Source of the DNA: Promethearchaeota archaeon | Lineage (GTDB): Archaea > Asgardarchaeota > Lokiarchaeia > Sigyniarchaeales > SOKP01 | NCBI GenBank assembly: GCA_019058425.1 | Contig: JAHPYZ010000004.1 | Span: forward strand, 35,393 to 99,392 | Length of the DNA: 64,000 nt | Reading direction: 5' to 3' | Shown here: positions 19,240-28,302 of the stretch, in pieces | How the letters are laid out: each line of letters opens with the position of its first letter | How positions within the stretch are numbered: the stretch's first letter is position 1 | Notes under the pieces: generated by a model | Databases searched by the model: none | Told to the model about the DNA's origin: nothing | Seen by the model: the letters and a program-made list of their open reading frames with translations, nothing else | Translations under genes and position numbers: made by a program

Positions 19240-20013
19240 TCAAATATTATCCTGGGATTTTTCTAATATGCTCATATTCTCTTCAAGATCCTCGGGAGGC
19301 CATCCCTTAGGTGTTTGATATTCCTTGATGAATCGAAAATCACATATTTCTGCTCCTGCAGCTATGGTTTTTGTTCTTTTAAACCCCACGCCAAGCGCTC
19401 GCATTCTAGCATAGTCACATAAACATACATAAGGAGCAATTTCATTAACACCCTCTTTTTCAAGGAGTTTAAGGCATCCACATTCAGTAAAGTCAAACCC
19501 ATAATTAAAAAATTTATTTTTTTCACCTTCTTTAAAGTTACCGACCCAGTTCTCGGGATAATTAAGGTTTTGACTCTCTAACATCCAATTTTTCCAATAT
19601 TTCTTCATCTTTTTAGAGAAAATAGCTTTCCGATATAACCATTTTTTAACTGGTGATATAGATCGGGCATAATTTTCAGCAATATCATACATTATTTTTC
19701 CAAATTCTCGTTCAGATAAATTGAGGGATTTACAAGCTTTATAAAATGCTATCGTCTCTGCTGATTGAATCATCAAAGAAGTGAAAGGTGACTTATCACC
19801 TCCAACATAAGGAAGTCTTGAAAGAAGGATCTCAAGCTCTTTATAAGCCTGTTTTGTAATATTTTTGATAAGATCTTTATCGAAATTTGATGAAAATAAT
19901 ACTTCTACAATTTTAACCAACGAATTAAATTGTTTGATAATTTTTTTTTTATTTCCTATATAATATCCTTTAGTTTCCTCAAATTTCTCAAATTCTTTAC
20001 TCAAATTTTCCAC
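19240..20013 (-). CDS. L-2-amino-thiazoline-4-carboxylic acid hydrolase family protein
   Basis: The C-terminal third has the family pattern: FTECGCLKLLEKEGVNEIAP, VCLCDYARM and GAEICDFRF. Named members hydrolyse L-ATC on a route to cysteine, though most archaeal members are uncharacterised and rich in conserved Cys that may bind metal or a cofactor. The N-terminal ~100 residues are helical. The protein is complete at 257 residues. It runs on the minus strand 22 bases after the SRPBCC gene, so the two are probably co-transcribed. Confidence 0.78.
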   Translation of the reverse strand: MENLSKEFEKFEETKGYYIGNKKKIIKQFNSLVKIVEVLFSSNFDKDLIKNITKQAYKELEILLSRLPYVGGDKSPFTSLMIQSAETIAFYKACKSLNLSEREFGKIMYDIAENYARSISPVKKWLYRKAIFSKKMKKYWKNWMLESQNLNYPENWVGNFKEGEKNKFFNYGFDFTECGCLKLLEKEGVNEIAPYVCLCDYARMRALGVGFKRTKTIAAGAEICDFRFIKEYQTPKGWPPEDLEENMSILEKSQDNI

Positions 20014-20035
20014 TCCTAAATTATTTTTAAGATTT

Positions 20036-20485
20036 TTATTTCGTTCTCTTTTCTAAGATTAATTTCAAGTTTTCACCCTCTTCAATCATATGCTGAATAA
20101 TTTTTCTCATTGTTTTCTTAGCAATTTTGGAAAGAAATTTTCCCATCCGAAAATCTAATGTAGCCGCGAAAATTACACCTTTATCAGAATTTTCAATTTC
20201 AAAAGAACCGCCAATCAGAAGGAACTTTAGAGATCCTAGCGTTTTATATTTATATGATTTATAGGGAATTAGATCTGTCAGTCTCGCTCGTATTTTTAAT
20301 AATTCTCCTCCAATATTTTCCTCAGAATATAAAATTGAGCCGACTTTATTTGGTTCACCTTTTTCCCAAAAAGATATTATATGAGACGGATGCCATTCGC
20401 AATAGTTTTCAGCGAATTTTAAGAGCCACTTCCATATAATTTCTTTAGTTGTGTTAATTTCAATAGAGTCTTTAAGAGTTTTCAT
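20036..20485 (-). CDS. SRPBCC (START-like) domain protein
   Basis: This 149-residue protein has the START-like order: strand SIEINTTKEIIWKWL, a helix region, WHPSHIISFWEKGEPNKVG, beta strands and a long C-terminal helix (MRKIIQHMIEEGENLKLIL). Such folds bind lipids, polyketide-like or other hydrophobic ligands. The ligand is unknown. It lies directly upstream of the ATC hydrolase-like gene on the same strand, suggesting a shared transcript. Confidence 0.75.
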   Translation of the reverse strand: MKTLKDSIEINTTKEIIWKWLLKFAENYCEWHPSHIISFWEKGEPNKVGSILYSEENIGGELLKIRARLTDLIPYKSYKYKTLGSLKFLLIGGSFEIENSDKGVIFAATLDFRMGKFLSKIAKKTMRKIIQHMIEEGENLKLILEKRTK

Positions 20486-20655
20486 TTTTTAGATTCATAT
20501 ATTTTTTTAACTATTCTTTTAATAACAATAATTAATCATCGAATTGTCTAAATTTCCTTAATAATAGAAAGAAAACGCATTAATATAAAGGATCCAGTGA
20601 ATTTTTTTAAAGATACTTTACTTTTTTACACTAGTCTTAAGTTTAAGAGAAAAGG

Positions 20656-21099
20656 TTATCCTTCTTCAGATTTTCTAGCCAGATAATATATCAAAATTAA
20701 CGAGAGTTCAACAAAACCTTTACCTTTATTACTAAGATCATACAGAACCGATGGAGGATGCGTATCCTGAACGGTTCGACTAATTAATCCAAGTTTTTGA
20801 AGCTGTTTTAAACAATCAGACAATGATCTTGATGAAATCTTTTCTAAATGACGTGTAATATCATTAAAAGTTAATCCATTATGAATTTCAAGCTCATATA
20901 AAATTTCAACATTCCACTTCTTGGTAACAAACTTAAAAATGTTCAAAAAAAATCTGATTTCATCAATTTTTCTTGTTTCATCATGAATTGTCTCAGTAAA
21001 ATGCTTATCTAATACCTTTCTGATAATGGGTCTAGAGGTTTTAATAATTTCCTTGAATGGTTTAAATTCATTAAATTTAAATATCTCCATAATTACCAA
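20656..21099 (-). CDS. HxlR-type winged-helix regulator
   Basis: The core TKKWNVEILYEL, LTFNDITRHLEKISSRSLS, LKQLQKLGLISRTV and PPSVLYDLSNKGK is the HxlR (MarR-like) pattern. A ~45-residue N-terminal extension precedes it and replaces the usual N-terminal Cys. Its 147 residues are otherwise normal for the family. It lies on the minus strand, 170 bases upstream of the SRPBCC/ATC hydrolase pair, and may regulate them. HxlR proteins sense electrophiles or metabolites; the signal here is unknown. Confidence 0.85.
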   Translation of the reverse strand: MVIMEIFKFNEFKPFKEIIKTSRPIIRKVLDKHFTETIHDETRKIDEIRFFLNIFKFVTKKWNVEILYELEIHNGLTFNDITRHLEKISSRSLSDCLKQLQKLGLISRTVQDTHPPSVLYDLSNKGKGFVELSLILIYYLARKSEEG

Positions 21100-21365
21100 A
21101 TAAAGTTATAAGTTATAATAGATTAAACGACAAGTTACTTAATAATCTGAGAATACATTTTAGGTTTATTATAAAAAAGGTTTAAGTTAGTATTATTTGA
21201 TCATCAAGAATTTTATTCTGGAAGATTTTTCCATCATCCCAAATTTCACATGATTTTTGACATGCCCAAATATGATTATAGATTTTAAAAGCAATATAGA
21301 TTGTTAATAAATCTGTCAAAAGAACAGCAAATAATAATAAGAATAAATCAATAAATATCATTATC

Positions 21366-22796
21366 ATGGTAAATCCACTTTCTTTTCCTCTATTTAAACA
21401 ATTAATGCAGAGTTTTGGAAGAAATCTTTGTAAGGATTGTATTAAATGTGGATCTAACCGATTTGATTCAATTTTAGACTATTTATTTAAAAAGAACAAC
21501 CATATTTGTTTCAATTGTCGAACTCAAGCAAAGATCTTTAAATTTGTGATGCTTAGATGGCTGTCTTTTAATAAAACAGAAGCTCAAACCTTATATAATT
21601 TATGTTCAAATACCTCATTTCGTAAGGTATTAAAAAATATATTTAAAGGACTTGCTATATTTGGTTTAAGGATACCATTTGTTACTGGAGCACCTTTAAG
21701 TGTCGTCTGGAATTACACAAAGAAATGCAATTTAAAGTGTTCTCACTGTTTTTCAGATTCATCTTATAATCAGAAATCCAAAAATGAACTAACTACAGAT
21801 GATGCTAAGAGAGTAATTGATATTTTAGCAGCTAATGATGTTGTTACCGTGAATTTTTGTGGTGGTGAACCCTTAACACGAGAGGATTTACTGGAAATTA
21901 TGAGTTATACTCAAAATAAAGATATTTATCCCTCATTATCTACAAATGCTACATTGTTAACCAAGGATATATGTAAAAAAATATATGATACTGGAGTACG
22001 GAGTGTTTCAATAAGTTTAGATAGTCTTTCTGCGAGTAAACATGATTCATTACGAAATGTTTCAGGGGCATATGATATGGCTATTAATGGAATAAATAAT
22101 GCTGTTGAGTTTGGAAAATTTGATGAATTAATTATTAACACTACGTTAACTGATTTTAATTATGAAGAAATCCCGCAGATTTATGAGTTTGTAAAAGATT
22201 TAGGTATTACTCGATATTACGTTTCCCGAATATTACCTGTTGGGAGAGGTCAGTATTACATGGAACATGATATTAGTAAAAACAATAAGCGGATTGTCAT
22301 GAAATTCATGGCTGAAAAGTTTATAGAAAATACCACTAATAACATACCTTTGGAAGTTCTCGGAAGGGGAATGCCATACTTTAGTAAAACTTGTCATGAT
22401 TTGAGTGATGGAAATATATATCCTTTATGTGAAATATTAACTGGACATGAAGCTAAGTATCAGAGTTTATTCAATGGTGATACAGTAAATTTTATTCATC
22501 GCCTTACTAGATTTTTTAGTGGATGTGCCACAGGATTATTTTACTGTGGATTAGATTGTGATGGAAATGTTATTCCTTGTGCTCCTGCAGGTAATATAAA
22601 GTTAGGTAATATTTTGGAAAAAGGTTTGGAACATATCTGGATTCATAATCCTGATTTGAATAAGATTAGAAAACGATGGAATGTTAAAGGTAAATGTTCA
22701 ATTTGTAATATGCGAAAGCTTTGTGGAGGATGTCGTTTAACAGCTTTTGGATTAACTGGAGATTGGCTAGAAAGTGATGCAAGCTGTCCTTATTAG
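21366..22796 (+). CDS. Radical SAM/SPASM protein with N-terminal Cys cluster
   Basis: The radical SAM motif is at 121-128 (CNLKCSHC), with GGEPLTR as the next conserved loop and the SPASM-type Cys set at the end (CGLDCDGNVIPC, CSICNMRKLCGGC, CPY). An extra N-terminal region has CKDCIKC (22-28) and CFNC (48-51), likely a zinc site. The layout recalls the heme-pathway AhbC/AhbD and tungsten-cofactor maturase group, but no partner peptide or oxidoreductase lies next to it, so the substrate is open. The ATG has no ribosome site and the transcript may be leaderless. Confidence 0.85.
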   Translation: MVNPLSFPLFKQLMQSFGRNLCKDCIKCGSNRFDSILDYLFKKNNHICFNCRTQAKIFKFVMLRWLSFNKTEAQTLYNLCSNTSFRKVLKNIFKGLAIFGLRIPFVTGAPLSVVWNYTKKCNLKCSHCFSDSSYNQKSKNELTTDDAKRVIDILAANDVVTVNFCGGEPLTREDLLEIMSYTQNKDIYPSLSTNATLLTKDICKKIYDTGVRSVSISLDSLSASKHDSLRNVSGAYDMAINGINNAVEFGKFDELIINTTLTDFNYEEIPQIYEFVKDLGITRYYVSRILPVGRGQYYMEHDISKNNKRIVMKFMAEKFIENTTNNIPLEVLGRGMPYFSKTCHDLSDGNIYPLCEILTGHEAKYQSLFNGDTVNFIHRLTRFFSGCATGLFYCGLDCDGNVIPCAPAGNIKLGNILEKGLEHIWIHNPDLNKIRKRWNVKGKCSICNMRKLCGGCRLTAFGLTGDWLESDASCPY

Positions 22797-22820
22797 ATTT
22801 GATTAAAATATTAAAAATAA

Positions 22821-23243
22821 TTATTTTACATCGAAATTTTCTTTTACGTATTTCATCGACTCATTAACTAATTCCTTCAGAACAGGAATGCTCACATCTT
22901 CCAACTTATTGATATACAAACAAGATTTACCCGTTTTATGTTTTCCTAATTTACCGAGTAAGTCATCATATTTTTCGAAACCATCCATTATATACACTGT
23001 GAGTGATTGTTTTCTAGGGGAAAATCCCGTTGCTAACCAATCTGCTTCTCGACCGCTCTTGTATTTATAATGATAACTTCCAAATCCAATGATACTATCC
23101 CCCCACATAATAGGCTTTTCTTGAGTGATTTCTTCCATTAACTTTAATAATTCAAGACTATCCTCGCGTCTTCTTGTATTTTCGACCTTATTTAGAAACT
23201 CCCTGACATTTTTCTCATTAGGTTTAGTTTTTAGCTCTGTCAT
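22821..23243 (-). CDS. DUF1801 (YdhG/YjhX-like) domain protein
   Basis: The sequence has the DUF1801 marks: a helix with RREDSLELLKLMEEITQE, MWGDSIIGFGSYHYKYKSG, WLATGFSPRKQSLTVYIM and GKHKTGKSCLYINKLEDV. The fold is small, cytosolic and of unknown function; some members bind iron-like ligands in frataxin-like folds. I chose ATG at 23243 (MTELKTK), because the alternative at 23258 adds an unconserved five-residue head. It converges on the radical SAM gene with 24 bases between stops. Confidence 0.82.
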   Translation of the reverse strand: MTELKTKPNEKNVREFLNKVENTRRREDSLELLKLMEEITQEKPIMWGDSIIGFGSYHYKYKSGREADWLATGFSPRKQSLTVYIMDGFEKYDDLLGKLGKHKTGKSCLYINKLEDVSIPVLKELVNESMKYVKENFDVK

Positions 23244-23368
23244 ATAAAAAATAACCATATTAAATTACTAAAAAGTTATAATTATAATTTATAAAATCGT
23301 AATTAGAGTCGTAATTTCTCTGATCTTTAACTAATTATAAAAGGGATAATTATTTGTAAGAACATAAG

Positions 23369-23542
23369 ATGAATAAGCAAAGTAAGAAAAAGAAAACTAA
23401 GAAAAATAAGAAATCTGAAGAAAATGATGATGATGTTAAGGAATATGGTGTAGTTCTAAAGAAAGACGAGAAATATCGTCATCGCATCTATCCCCAAAAA
23501 GGGAAAGTTCCTGAGGAAGATGAAGATTATAAAATCGTTTAA
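23369..23542 (+). CDS. Short Lys-rich basic/acidic protein (57 aa)
   Basis: A 57-codon frame from ATG 23369 to TAA 23540. The N-terminus is very basic (ten Lys in the first 15 residues), followed by EENDDD and an ordered-looking YGVVLKKDEKYRHRIYPQKG segment. The composition and the non-random middle suggest a real small protein, perhaps nucleic-acid binding. A TATA-like stretch lies further upstream, but there is no clear ribosome site. No family recognised. Confidence 0.5.
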   Translation: MNKQSKKKKTKKNKKSEENDDDVKEYGVVLKKDEKYRHRIYPQKGKVPEEDEDYKIV

Positions 23543-23589
23543 ACCTTAATAAAAAAAATAGAATTTGATGAGAATTACTATTAGTTGTC

Positions 23590-24051
23590 TTATTTCATAA
23601 AGTTTTTTAATGTAATAAGATATTCTGAGATTTTCTCATCTGCACCTTCTCTAGTAGGGCCTTCAGCTCCTTGCAATCTTACTTCAAGATATTCAGGGCA
23701 AATCTCCTCAACACATCCAACTTTTTCAAGAGTCTTTTTCATTCCTTTTATGAACATCTTTTTCCAACCTAAAGCATGAGTAGCAAAATAGGCGACTTTA
23801 GATAATGGTTTAGTTATGACACCATCTAATTTGTCGACAAAGTTTCTCATCTCCTTATCGGATGAAAATGCTAGGATTCGAACAGCAATAATCAAGCCAT
23901 AAGGTTCGTCTTTAGCTATAACTTCCGGGTTAGTATTTCTAATACTACCTACACTAACATCATATTCATCTTTCAAACCATCAGCAAGTTGTTTTGAAAT
24001 CTTCTCAGAATTTCCATGCTCAGAGTTATGAATTATCCAAATCTTTTTCAT
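23590..24051 (-). CDS. Flavodoxin-domain protein
   Basis: The start IWIIHNSEHGNSEKISKQLADGL is a flavodoxin FMN phosphate loop (shown here a little beyond its core HNSEHGNSEK). The 153-residue length and later ATHALGWKKMFIKGM segment fit flavodoxin/HemG-type short flavoproteins. It lacks iron-sulfur sites, so it is an electron carrier or a flavin reductase, cytosolic. It is transcribed away from cysE, with a 263-base spacer between the two starts. Confidence 0.8.
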   Translation of the reverse strand: MKKIWIIHNSEHGNSEKISKQLADGLKDEYDVSVGSIRNTNPEVIAKDEPYGLIIAVRILAFSSDKEMRNFVDKLDGVITKPLSKVAYFATHALGWKKMFIKGMKKTLEKVGCVEEICPEYLEVRLQGAEGPTREGADEKISEYLITLKNFMK

Positions 24052-24314
24052 GGTTTTAACCTCATTGTTTAATTAGATTAAAAATACATTCTATTTTATT
24101 ATATAGAAAGGAAAATTCTATATGAAACTTAAATAGACCAATCTTTCATCACAAATATTCTCCTTTTCTTTTATACTTCTCATAAAAAATATTCATAAAT
24201 AATCCAGATTTTCTTAATTTATTATCTATAATAACAAGTTTTTTGAAATTTACAAAAATAATATTTATTAATAGTAGAAATTTTTTTGGTTCAATAAAAA
24301 TTAAATTGGTTCAA

Positions 24315-25160
24315 ATGGAAAAAGAAGAATTATTCCATTGTTTGAGTTGTGGTAAAAAGATTAGTACAGAAGGTAAAAATGAGAATGGTTTTTGTGCTGA
24401 ATGTGTTTTAGGCCTAAATTTCCAAATTACTGATTTAAATCATTCAGAATGTGATATATATTTACAGAAAATATTAGATTTTTTCATTTCAGATGTTAAA
24501 GTTGCTTTTTACAAAGATCCTGCTGCAAAATCGCTTATAGAAGTATTGACAAGCTATCCTGGGATAAAGGCGATTCTTTTATATCGTATCGCGCATTTTT
24601 TTTGGAAGATTGGAATGCCATTTATCCCTAGATACATGTCTGAGATGTCACGAGAGCTGACCGGCATAGAAATCCATCCTGGGGCTGAAATAGGAAGTGA
24701 TTTCTTTATAGACCATGGGACAGGCTGTGTTATTGGTGAAACTGCGGAAATTGGAAATAATGTTACTATTTTTTCGGGAGTGGTCTTAGGAGGAACTAAT
24801 ATTGCTCCTGTAAAAAGGCATCCTACCCTAGGTGATAACATCGTTATAGGTACAGGAGCAAAAATACTAGGCCCTGTAAAAATTGGAGACAATGTGAAAA
24901 TCGGAGCGAATTCTGTAGTAGTGACCGATGTACCACCAAATTCAGTAGTGGTAGGCGTACCAGGCAAAGTTGTTTCAAGAGAGGGTGGTAAAATTGATAA
25001 AATAGATTTACGTCATGGTGATTTACCAGATCCTCTCACACTTACAATAAAAACTTTAGATAATAGAATAAGAGAATTAGAGGATAGAATTCTTGACGAA
25101 AAAGAAAAGAGAAAAGATAATATTGAAATATATTATGGAGAATACGGAGAGGGGATTTAG
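24315..25160 (+). CDS. cysE: Serine O-acetyltransferase with N-terminal zinc ribbon
   Basis: The enzyme makes O-acetylserine from serine and acetyl-CoA. The left-handed beta-helix is clear: HPGAEIGSDFFIDHGTG with the catalytic His, VIGETAEIGNNVTIF, GDNIVIGTGAKILGP and VGVPGKVV. Before it is a zinc ribbon not found in bacterial CysE (C9, C12, C27, C30 counted from this start). I start at ATG 24315; the longer frame begins with TTG at 24243 and a low-complexity head. It ends three bases before cysK, so the two are translationally linked and together make cysteine. Confidence 0.92.
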   Translation: MEKEELFHCLSCGKKISTEGKNENGFCAECVLGLNFQITDLNHSECDIYLQKILDFFISDVKVAFYKDPAAKSLIEVLTSYPGIKAILLYRIAHFFWKIGMPFIPRYMSEMSRELTGIEIHPGAEIGSDFFIDHGTGCVIGETAEIGNNVTIFSGVVLGGTNIAPVKRHPTLGDNIVIGTGAKILGPVKIGDNVKIGANSVVVTDVPPNSVVVGVPGKVVSREGGKIDKIDLRHGDLPDPLTLTIKTLDNRIRELEDRILDEKEKRKDNIEIYYGEYGEGI

Positions 25161-25163
25161 AAT

Positions 25164-26090
25164 ATGGGAGCATTTAATAATGTAATAGAAACAATAGGTA
25201 AAACACCATTAGTGAAGCTAAATAGAATCGCTGAGAATATCGAGCCTTCTATTTATGCCAAATTGGAATATTTTAATCCTGGAGGTAGTGTGAAAGATAG
25301 AATTGCTATGGCAATGATTGAGAAAGCTGAGGAAGAGGGCTTGATATCTCAAGATACTATTATTGTAGAACCTACATCTGGAAATACAGGAATTGGACTA
25401 GCTTTAGTTTGTGCTGCAAAGGGATATAAATTAATTCTTACAATGCCTGATAGTATGTCAGTAGAAAGACGCCAAATTCTGAAAGCATATGGAGCAGAAA
25501 TAGAATTAACTCCCGCTTCAGGAGGTATGAAAGCTGCCATCCAAAAAGCTGAAGATTTTTCAAAAGAAAAAGGTAAGATCTTCATTCCGCAGCAGTTTAA
25601 AAACCAAGCTAATCCTGATATTCATCGAAGAACTACTGCTAAGGAAATTTTTAATGATATGGCAGGTCAAGTTGATGGATTTGTAGTAGGTGTAGGAACT
25701 GGAGGGACGATTACAGGAGTTGGTGAGATTTTAAAGGACAGAGTTGGCGCGAGATTGAAGGTTTATGCGGTAGAACCTAAGGATTCAGCTGTGTTATCTG
25801 GAGGTAACCCAGGACCTCATAAAATTCAAGGAATTGGTGCAGGCTTCATCCCAGATGTGTTGAATACAGAAATTTATGATAAAGTAATAAAAGTTGAGTA
25901 CAAAGATGCTTTAGATACAGCTAGAAAGCTAGCAAGATTGGAAGGAATTTTTGTAGGAATATCTTCAGGAGCAAATGCGTGGGCTGCATTATATGAAGCA
26001 TCAAAAGATTTTCAAAAAGGAGAAAATATAGTTGTGCTTTTACCAGATACAGGAGAAAGATACCTTACGACTGAATTATACAAACTCTAA
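25164..26090 (+). CDS. cysK: Cysteine synthase (O-acetylserine sulfhydrylase)
   Basis: A PLP enzyme that converts O-acetylserine and sulfide to cysteine. Lys44 in GGSVKDR is the PLP lysine. The substrate loop PTSGNTG, the phosphate loop GTGGTITG and the C-terminal LPDTGERYL are all intact, and the 308 residues match the usual length. The ATG is preceded by GAGAGGGG inside the end of cysE. The strongly bacterial character of the sequence suggests transfer from bacteria, as is common for archaeal cysK. Confidence 0.95.
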   Translation: MGAFNNVIETIGKTPLVKLNRIAENIEPSIYAKLEYFNPGGSVKDRIAMAMIEKAEEEGLISQDTIIVEPTSGNTGIGLALVCAAKGYKLILTMPDSMSVERRQILKAYGAEIELTPASGGMKAAIQKAEDFSKEKGKIFIPQQFKNQANPDIHRRTTAKEIFNDMAGQVDGFVVGVGTGGTITGVGEILKDRVGARLKVYAVEPKDSAVLSGGNPGPHKIQGIGAGFIPDVLNTEIYDKVIKVEYKDALDTARKLARLEGIFVGISSGANAWAALYEASKDFQKGENIVVLLPDTGERYLTTELYKL

Positions 26091-26101
26091 GTTCTTTTAT
26101 C

Positions 26102-26896
26102 ATGCCAGAACTTCCAGAAGTTGAGACATTCAAACGATATTTAGATACGACATCTTTAAAGCAAGTTATTACTAAAGTTAAAATTAATGATAATAGGGTT
26201 TTGAATTCAAATGATAACTTTTTTAAAAAAAGTATTATAAACAAGCAATTTGAATCAACATCCCGCCATGGAAAGCATCTCTTTGTTTATCTTAAGCCAA
26301 AATTTCTTATTATGCATTTTGGTATGACTGGAGATTTGGAGTATTATTCTAAAAATGATGAAGAACCTAAATACAGCAAAGTTATATTTCAATTTGAGAA
26401 TGGTTTTAATCTAGCATATACTTCTCTTAGAATGTTTGGAAGACTTGAAGTAGCTGAAACTATAGAAGATTTTGTTGAAAAGAAAAAATTGGGTCCCGAT
26501 GCTTTTAAAATGAGCCTTGATGAATTTCAAGGAGCTTTAAGACATAGAACTGCGATTGCTAAAAATGCATTATTAAATCAGAGTATTATTGCAGGGATTG
26601 GAAATCTTTATTCTGATGAAATTCTGTTTCGAACAAAATTGCATCCCAAATCTAAATTAGACGATTTAGAAGAGGAAAAAGTTAAAGAGCTATTTGTGAA
26701 TATTAAAGATGTCCTACGATTCGGTATTGAGAAGGAGGGGGATCTTAGTGTTTATCCAAAAAATTTCATTATTCCTCACCGAAAAAAGGAGGAACACTGT
26801 CCAATTTGTAATAAAGAATTAAATTATCTTGACATTTCGGGAAGGCGTAGTTTTTTTTGTCCAAATTGTCAGAAGGATTCACGTCAATCCGTTTAA
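26102..26896 (+). CDS. mutM: Formamidopyrimidine-DNA glycosylase (Fpg/MutM)
   Basis: A base-excision repair enzyme for oxidised purines such as 8-oxoguanine, with AP-lyase activity. The N-terminus MPELPEVET provides the catalytic Pro and Glu. The SRHGKHLF lysine, NLYSDEILF helix and the C-terminal zinc finger (CPIC then GRRSFFCPNCQ) are complete. Length 264 is normal. It starts 11 bases after cysK, so is probably on the same transcript. Fpg is mainly bacterial, and this placement supports a transferred block. Confidence 0.93.
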   Translation: MPELPEVETFKRYLDTTSLKQVITKVKINDNRVLNSNDNFFKKSIINKQFESTSRHGKHLFVYLKPKFLIMHFGMTGDLEYYSKNDEEPKYSKVIFQFENGFNLAYTSLRMFGRLEVAETIEDFVEKKKLGPDAFKMSLDEFQGALRHRTAIAKNALLNQSIIAGIGNLYSDEILFRTKLHPKSKLDDLEEEKVKELFVNIKDVLRFGIEKEGDLSVYPKNFIIPHRKKEEHCPICNKELNYLDISGRRSFFCPNCQKDSRQSV

Positions 26897-26995
26897 TTTT
26901 TCTATAGAAGCGCTAGAGGGCTTAATTTCTTCTTATTTTTTATTTAAAAATTGGTCTATATTAAATTTAATATGATTTAACTATATTCTCTTATT

Positions 26996-27493
26996 ATGGG
27001 TGTATTTGGTCATATTGGTTTGGGATTCATAATCAAGCGATTTACTCCACAAATCCCACTTTGGATACTGGTAGTAAGTACGATGTTCATTGATCTATTA
27101 GCAATGACTTTTTTCATATTTGCTCCTCTTTGGACTACTCATGGGTTATTTATGAGTTTAATCTGGTCAATTGTTGCTTTTTTTTCTACTGTATTTATCA
27201 CAAAATACCTTAATAATAAGAGAGATATAAATACCAGTATTGATATTATCAACACGAGTGTTGTAATCGGAATGCTTGTGTTCAGTCATTGGGTTATTGA
27301 TTTAATTGGATGGTCAATGACAGGTAATGGAATCCCTCTACTTTTTAATGATTCACAACTATTACTCCTTGATTTCCAAATTGATTTGATAATCGGTCTA
27401 TTAATAATGGAAATTGGTCCGATGATAGTAGGACTTGTTATTTATATTCATTATATAAGACATTTGAAAAAAAGTCAAATTAATAAAGCATAA
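26996..27493 (+). CDS. Four-TM membrane protein, SHWxxD family (copy 1)
   Basis: The 165-residue protein has hydrophobic helices near 10-30, 38-60, 78-100 and 125-150, and the motif HGLFMSLIWS followed by FSHWVIDLIG. This resembles the small YdjM/DUF457-type membrane proteins, in which His and Asp between helices may bind metal. The next gene is a paralogue with the same HGLFMxxxW and FSHWxxDxI landmarks. The pair likely acts together. Function unknown. Confidence 0.72.
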   Translation: MGVFGHIGLGFIIKRFTPQIPLWILVVSTMFIDLLAMTFFIFAPLWTTHGLFMSLIWSIVAFFSTVFITKYLNNKRDINTSIDIINTSVVIGMLVFSHWVIDLIGWSMTGNGIPLLFNDSQLLLLDFQIDLIIGLLIMEIGPMIVGLVIYIHYIRHLKKSQINKA

Positions 27494-27530
27494 GACATGA
27501 AATTAAGCAAAAAATAATGAATTGGTGAAA

Positions 27531-28007
27531 ATGCCTGGATTAACTCATATTGGAATTGCGTTTTTATTGCAGCCATTAGTCCCAAGTATTCCAATTTGGG
27601 CTTTACTAATTGCTACAGAGTTATTGGACATTATATGTATAGTTCTAATGATTTTCGGGATTGAGCGAATGCCCACAAAAGAGAAAGCCCCCATCGCACC
27701 CTATTCCCATGGTTTATTCATGGCAGTAGTATGGACCGTAAGTGCAACGTTCCTCACGTTTATGATTAGTAATAACCTCTATATGACACTTATTATAGGG
27801 GGTTTTGTGTTTAGCCATTGGTGTCTGGATTTTATTGCATCTCCAATGACATATGCCTATCCCAATGATACAGGAAAACCCATATTATTTCAAAATTCAC
27901 GTAAAATCGGGCTTGGTTTATGGAGTTCAAAAATTGCGGTTATTATAGGAGAATATATTGTGACTCTTATAGGAGTATTAATTTATATAGTCTGGTTAAT
28001 CTTATAG
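27531..28007 (+). CDS. Four-TM membrane protein, SHWxxD family (copy 2)
   Basis: This is a tandem paralogue of the gene before it: THIGIAFLLQPLVPSIPIWALL aligns with GHIGLGFIIKRFTPQIPLWIL in short form, then HGLFMAVVWTVSA and FSHWCLDFI. The ATG at 27531 is preferred to TTG at 27522, since GGTG lies just upstream. The gap to copy 1 is 37 bases. The pair is probably a unit in the membrane, with conserved His/Asp facing each other; no substrate can be named. Confidence 0.72.
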   Translation: MPGLTHIGIAFLLQPLVPSIPIWALLIATELLDIICIVLMIFGIERMPTKEKAPIAPYSHGLFMAVVWTVSATFLTFMISNNLYMTLIIGGFVFSHWCLDFIASPMTYAYPNDTGKPILFQNSRKIGLGLWSSKIAVIIGEYIVTLIGVLIYIVWLIL

Positions 28008-28098
28008 ACCTTTCATGGTATATTATTTCATTAAAGGTCAAGACGTTTTTACAAAAGAAGTTTGAATTAAACCATAAAAAAAAAAGTTACATTAAGAT

Positions 28099-28287
28099 TT
28101 ATTCTTCTCTATGATATCGAATTGACAGGATAAAGAAAATACCAGTCAGAACAGATGTTATCTTATGGATCGCATAGATTATATCATAAATTAATCCTTC
28201 AACAAGGATAGCTGCAGCTCCACCAGAAACAAGCGAAAATAGAAGTAATATTCCAACAATCATAGTCCATTTAATTTCTTTTTTCAT
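28099..28287 (-). CDS. Small two-TM membrane protein
   Basis: The 62-residue product has two hydrophobic helices (~8-28 and ~33-56) with KEIKW before the first and a basic HREE end. AAGGA lies 9 bases before the ATG. It resembles in size the DUF4405-like short cytochrome-b-type proteins but lacks paired His for heme. It lies 15 bases downstream of the EFR1 gene on the same strand and so belongs to that operon. Confidence 0.6.
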   Translation of the reverse strand: MKKEIKWTMIVGILLLFSLVSGGAAAILVEGLIYDIIYAIHKITSVLTGIFFILSIRYHREE

Positions 28288-28302
28288 TATTATTTTTTCC
28301 TT

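Noticed and set aside
21182-21367. 61-residue minus-strand frame with one hydrophobic stretch
   Set aside because: It overlaps the start of the radical SAM gene, has no ribosome site, and its hydrophobic run is low-complexity; too weak to list as a gene.
24243-24314. TTG-started extension of cysE
   Set aside because: Low-complexity head with no ribosome site; the ATG at 24315 leads straight into the zinc ribbon.
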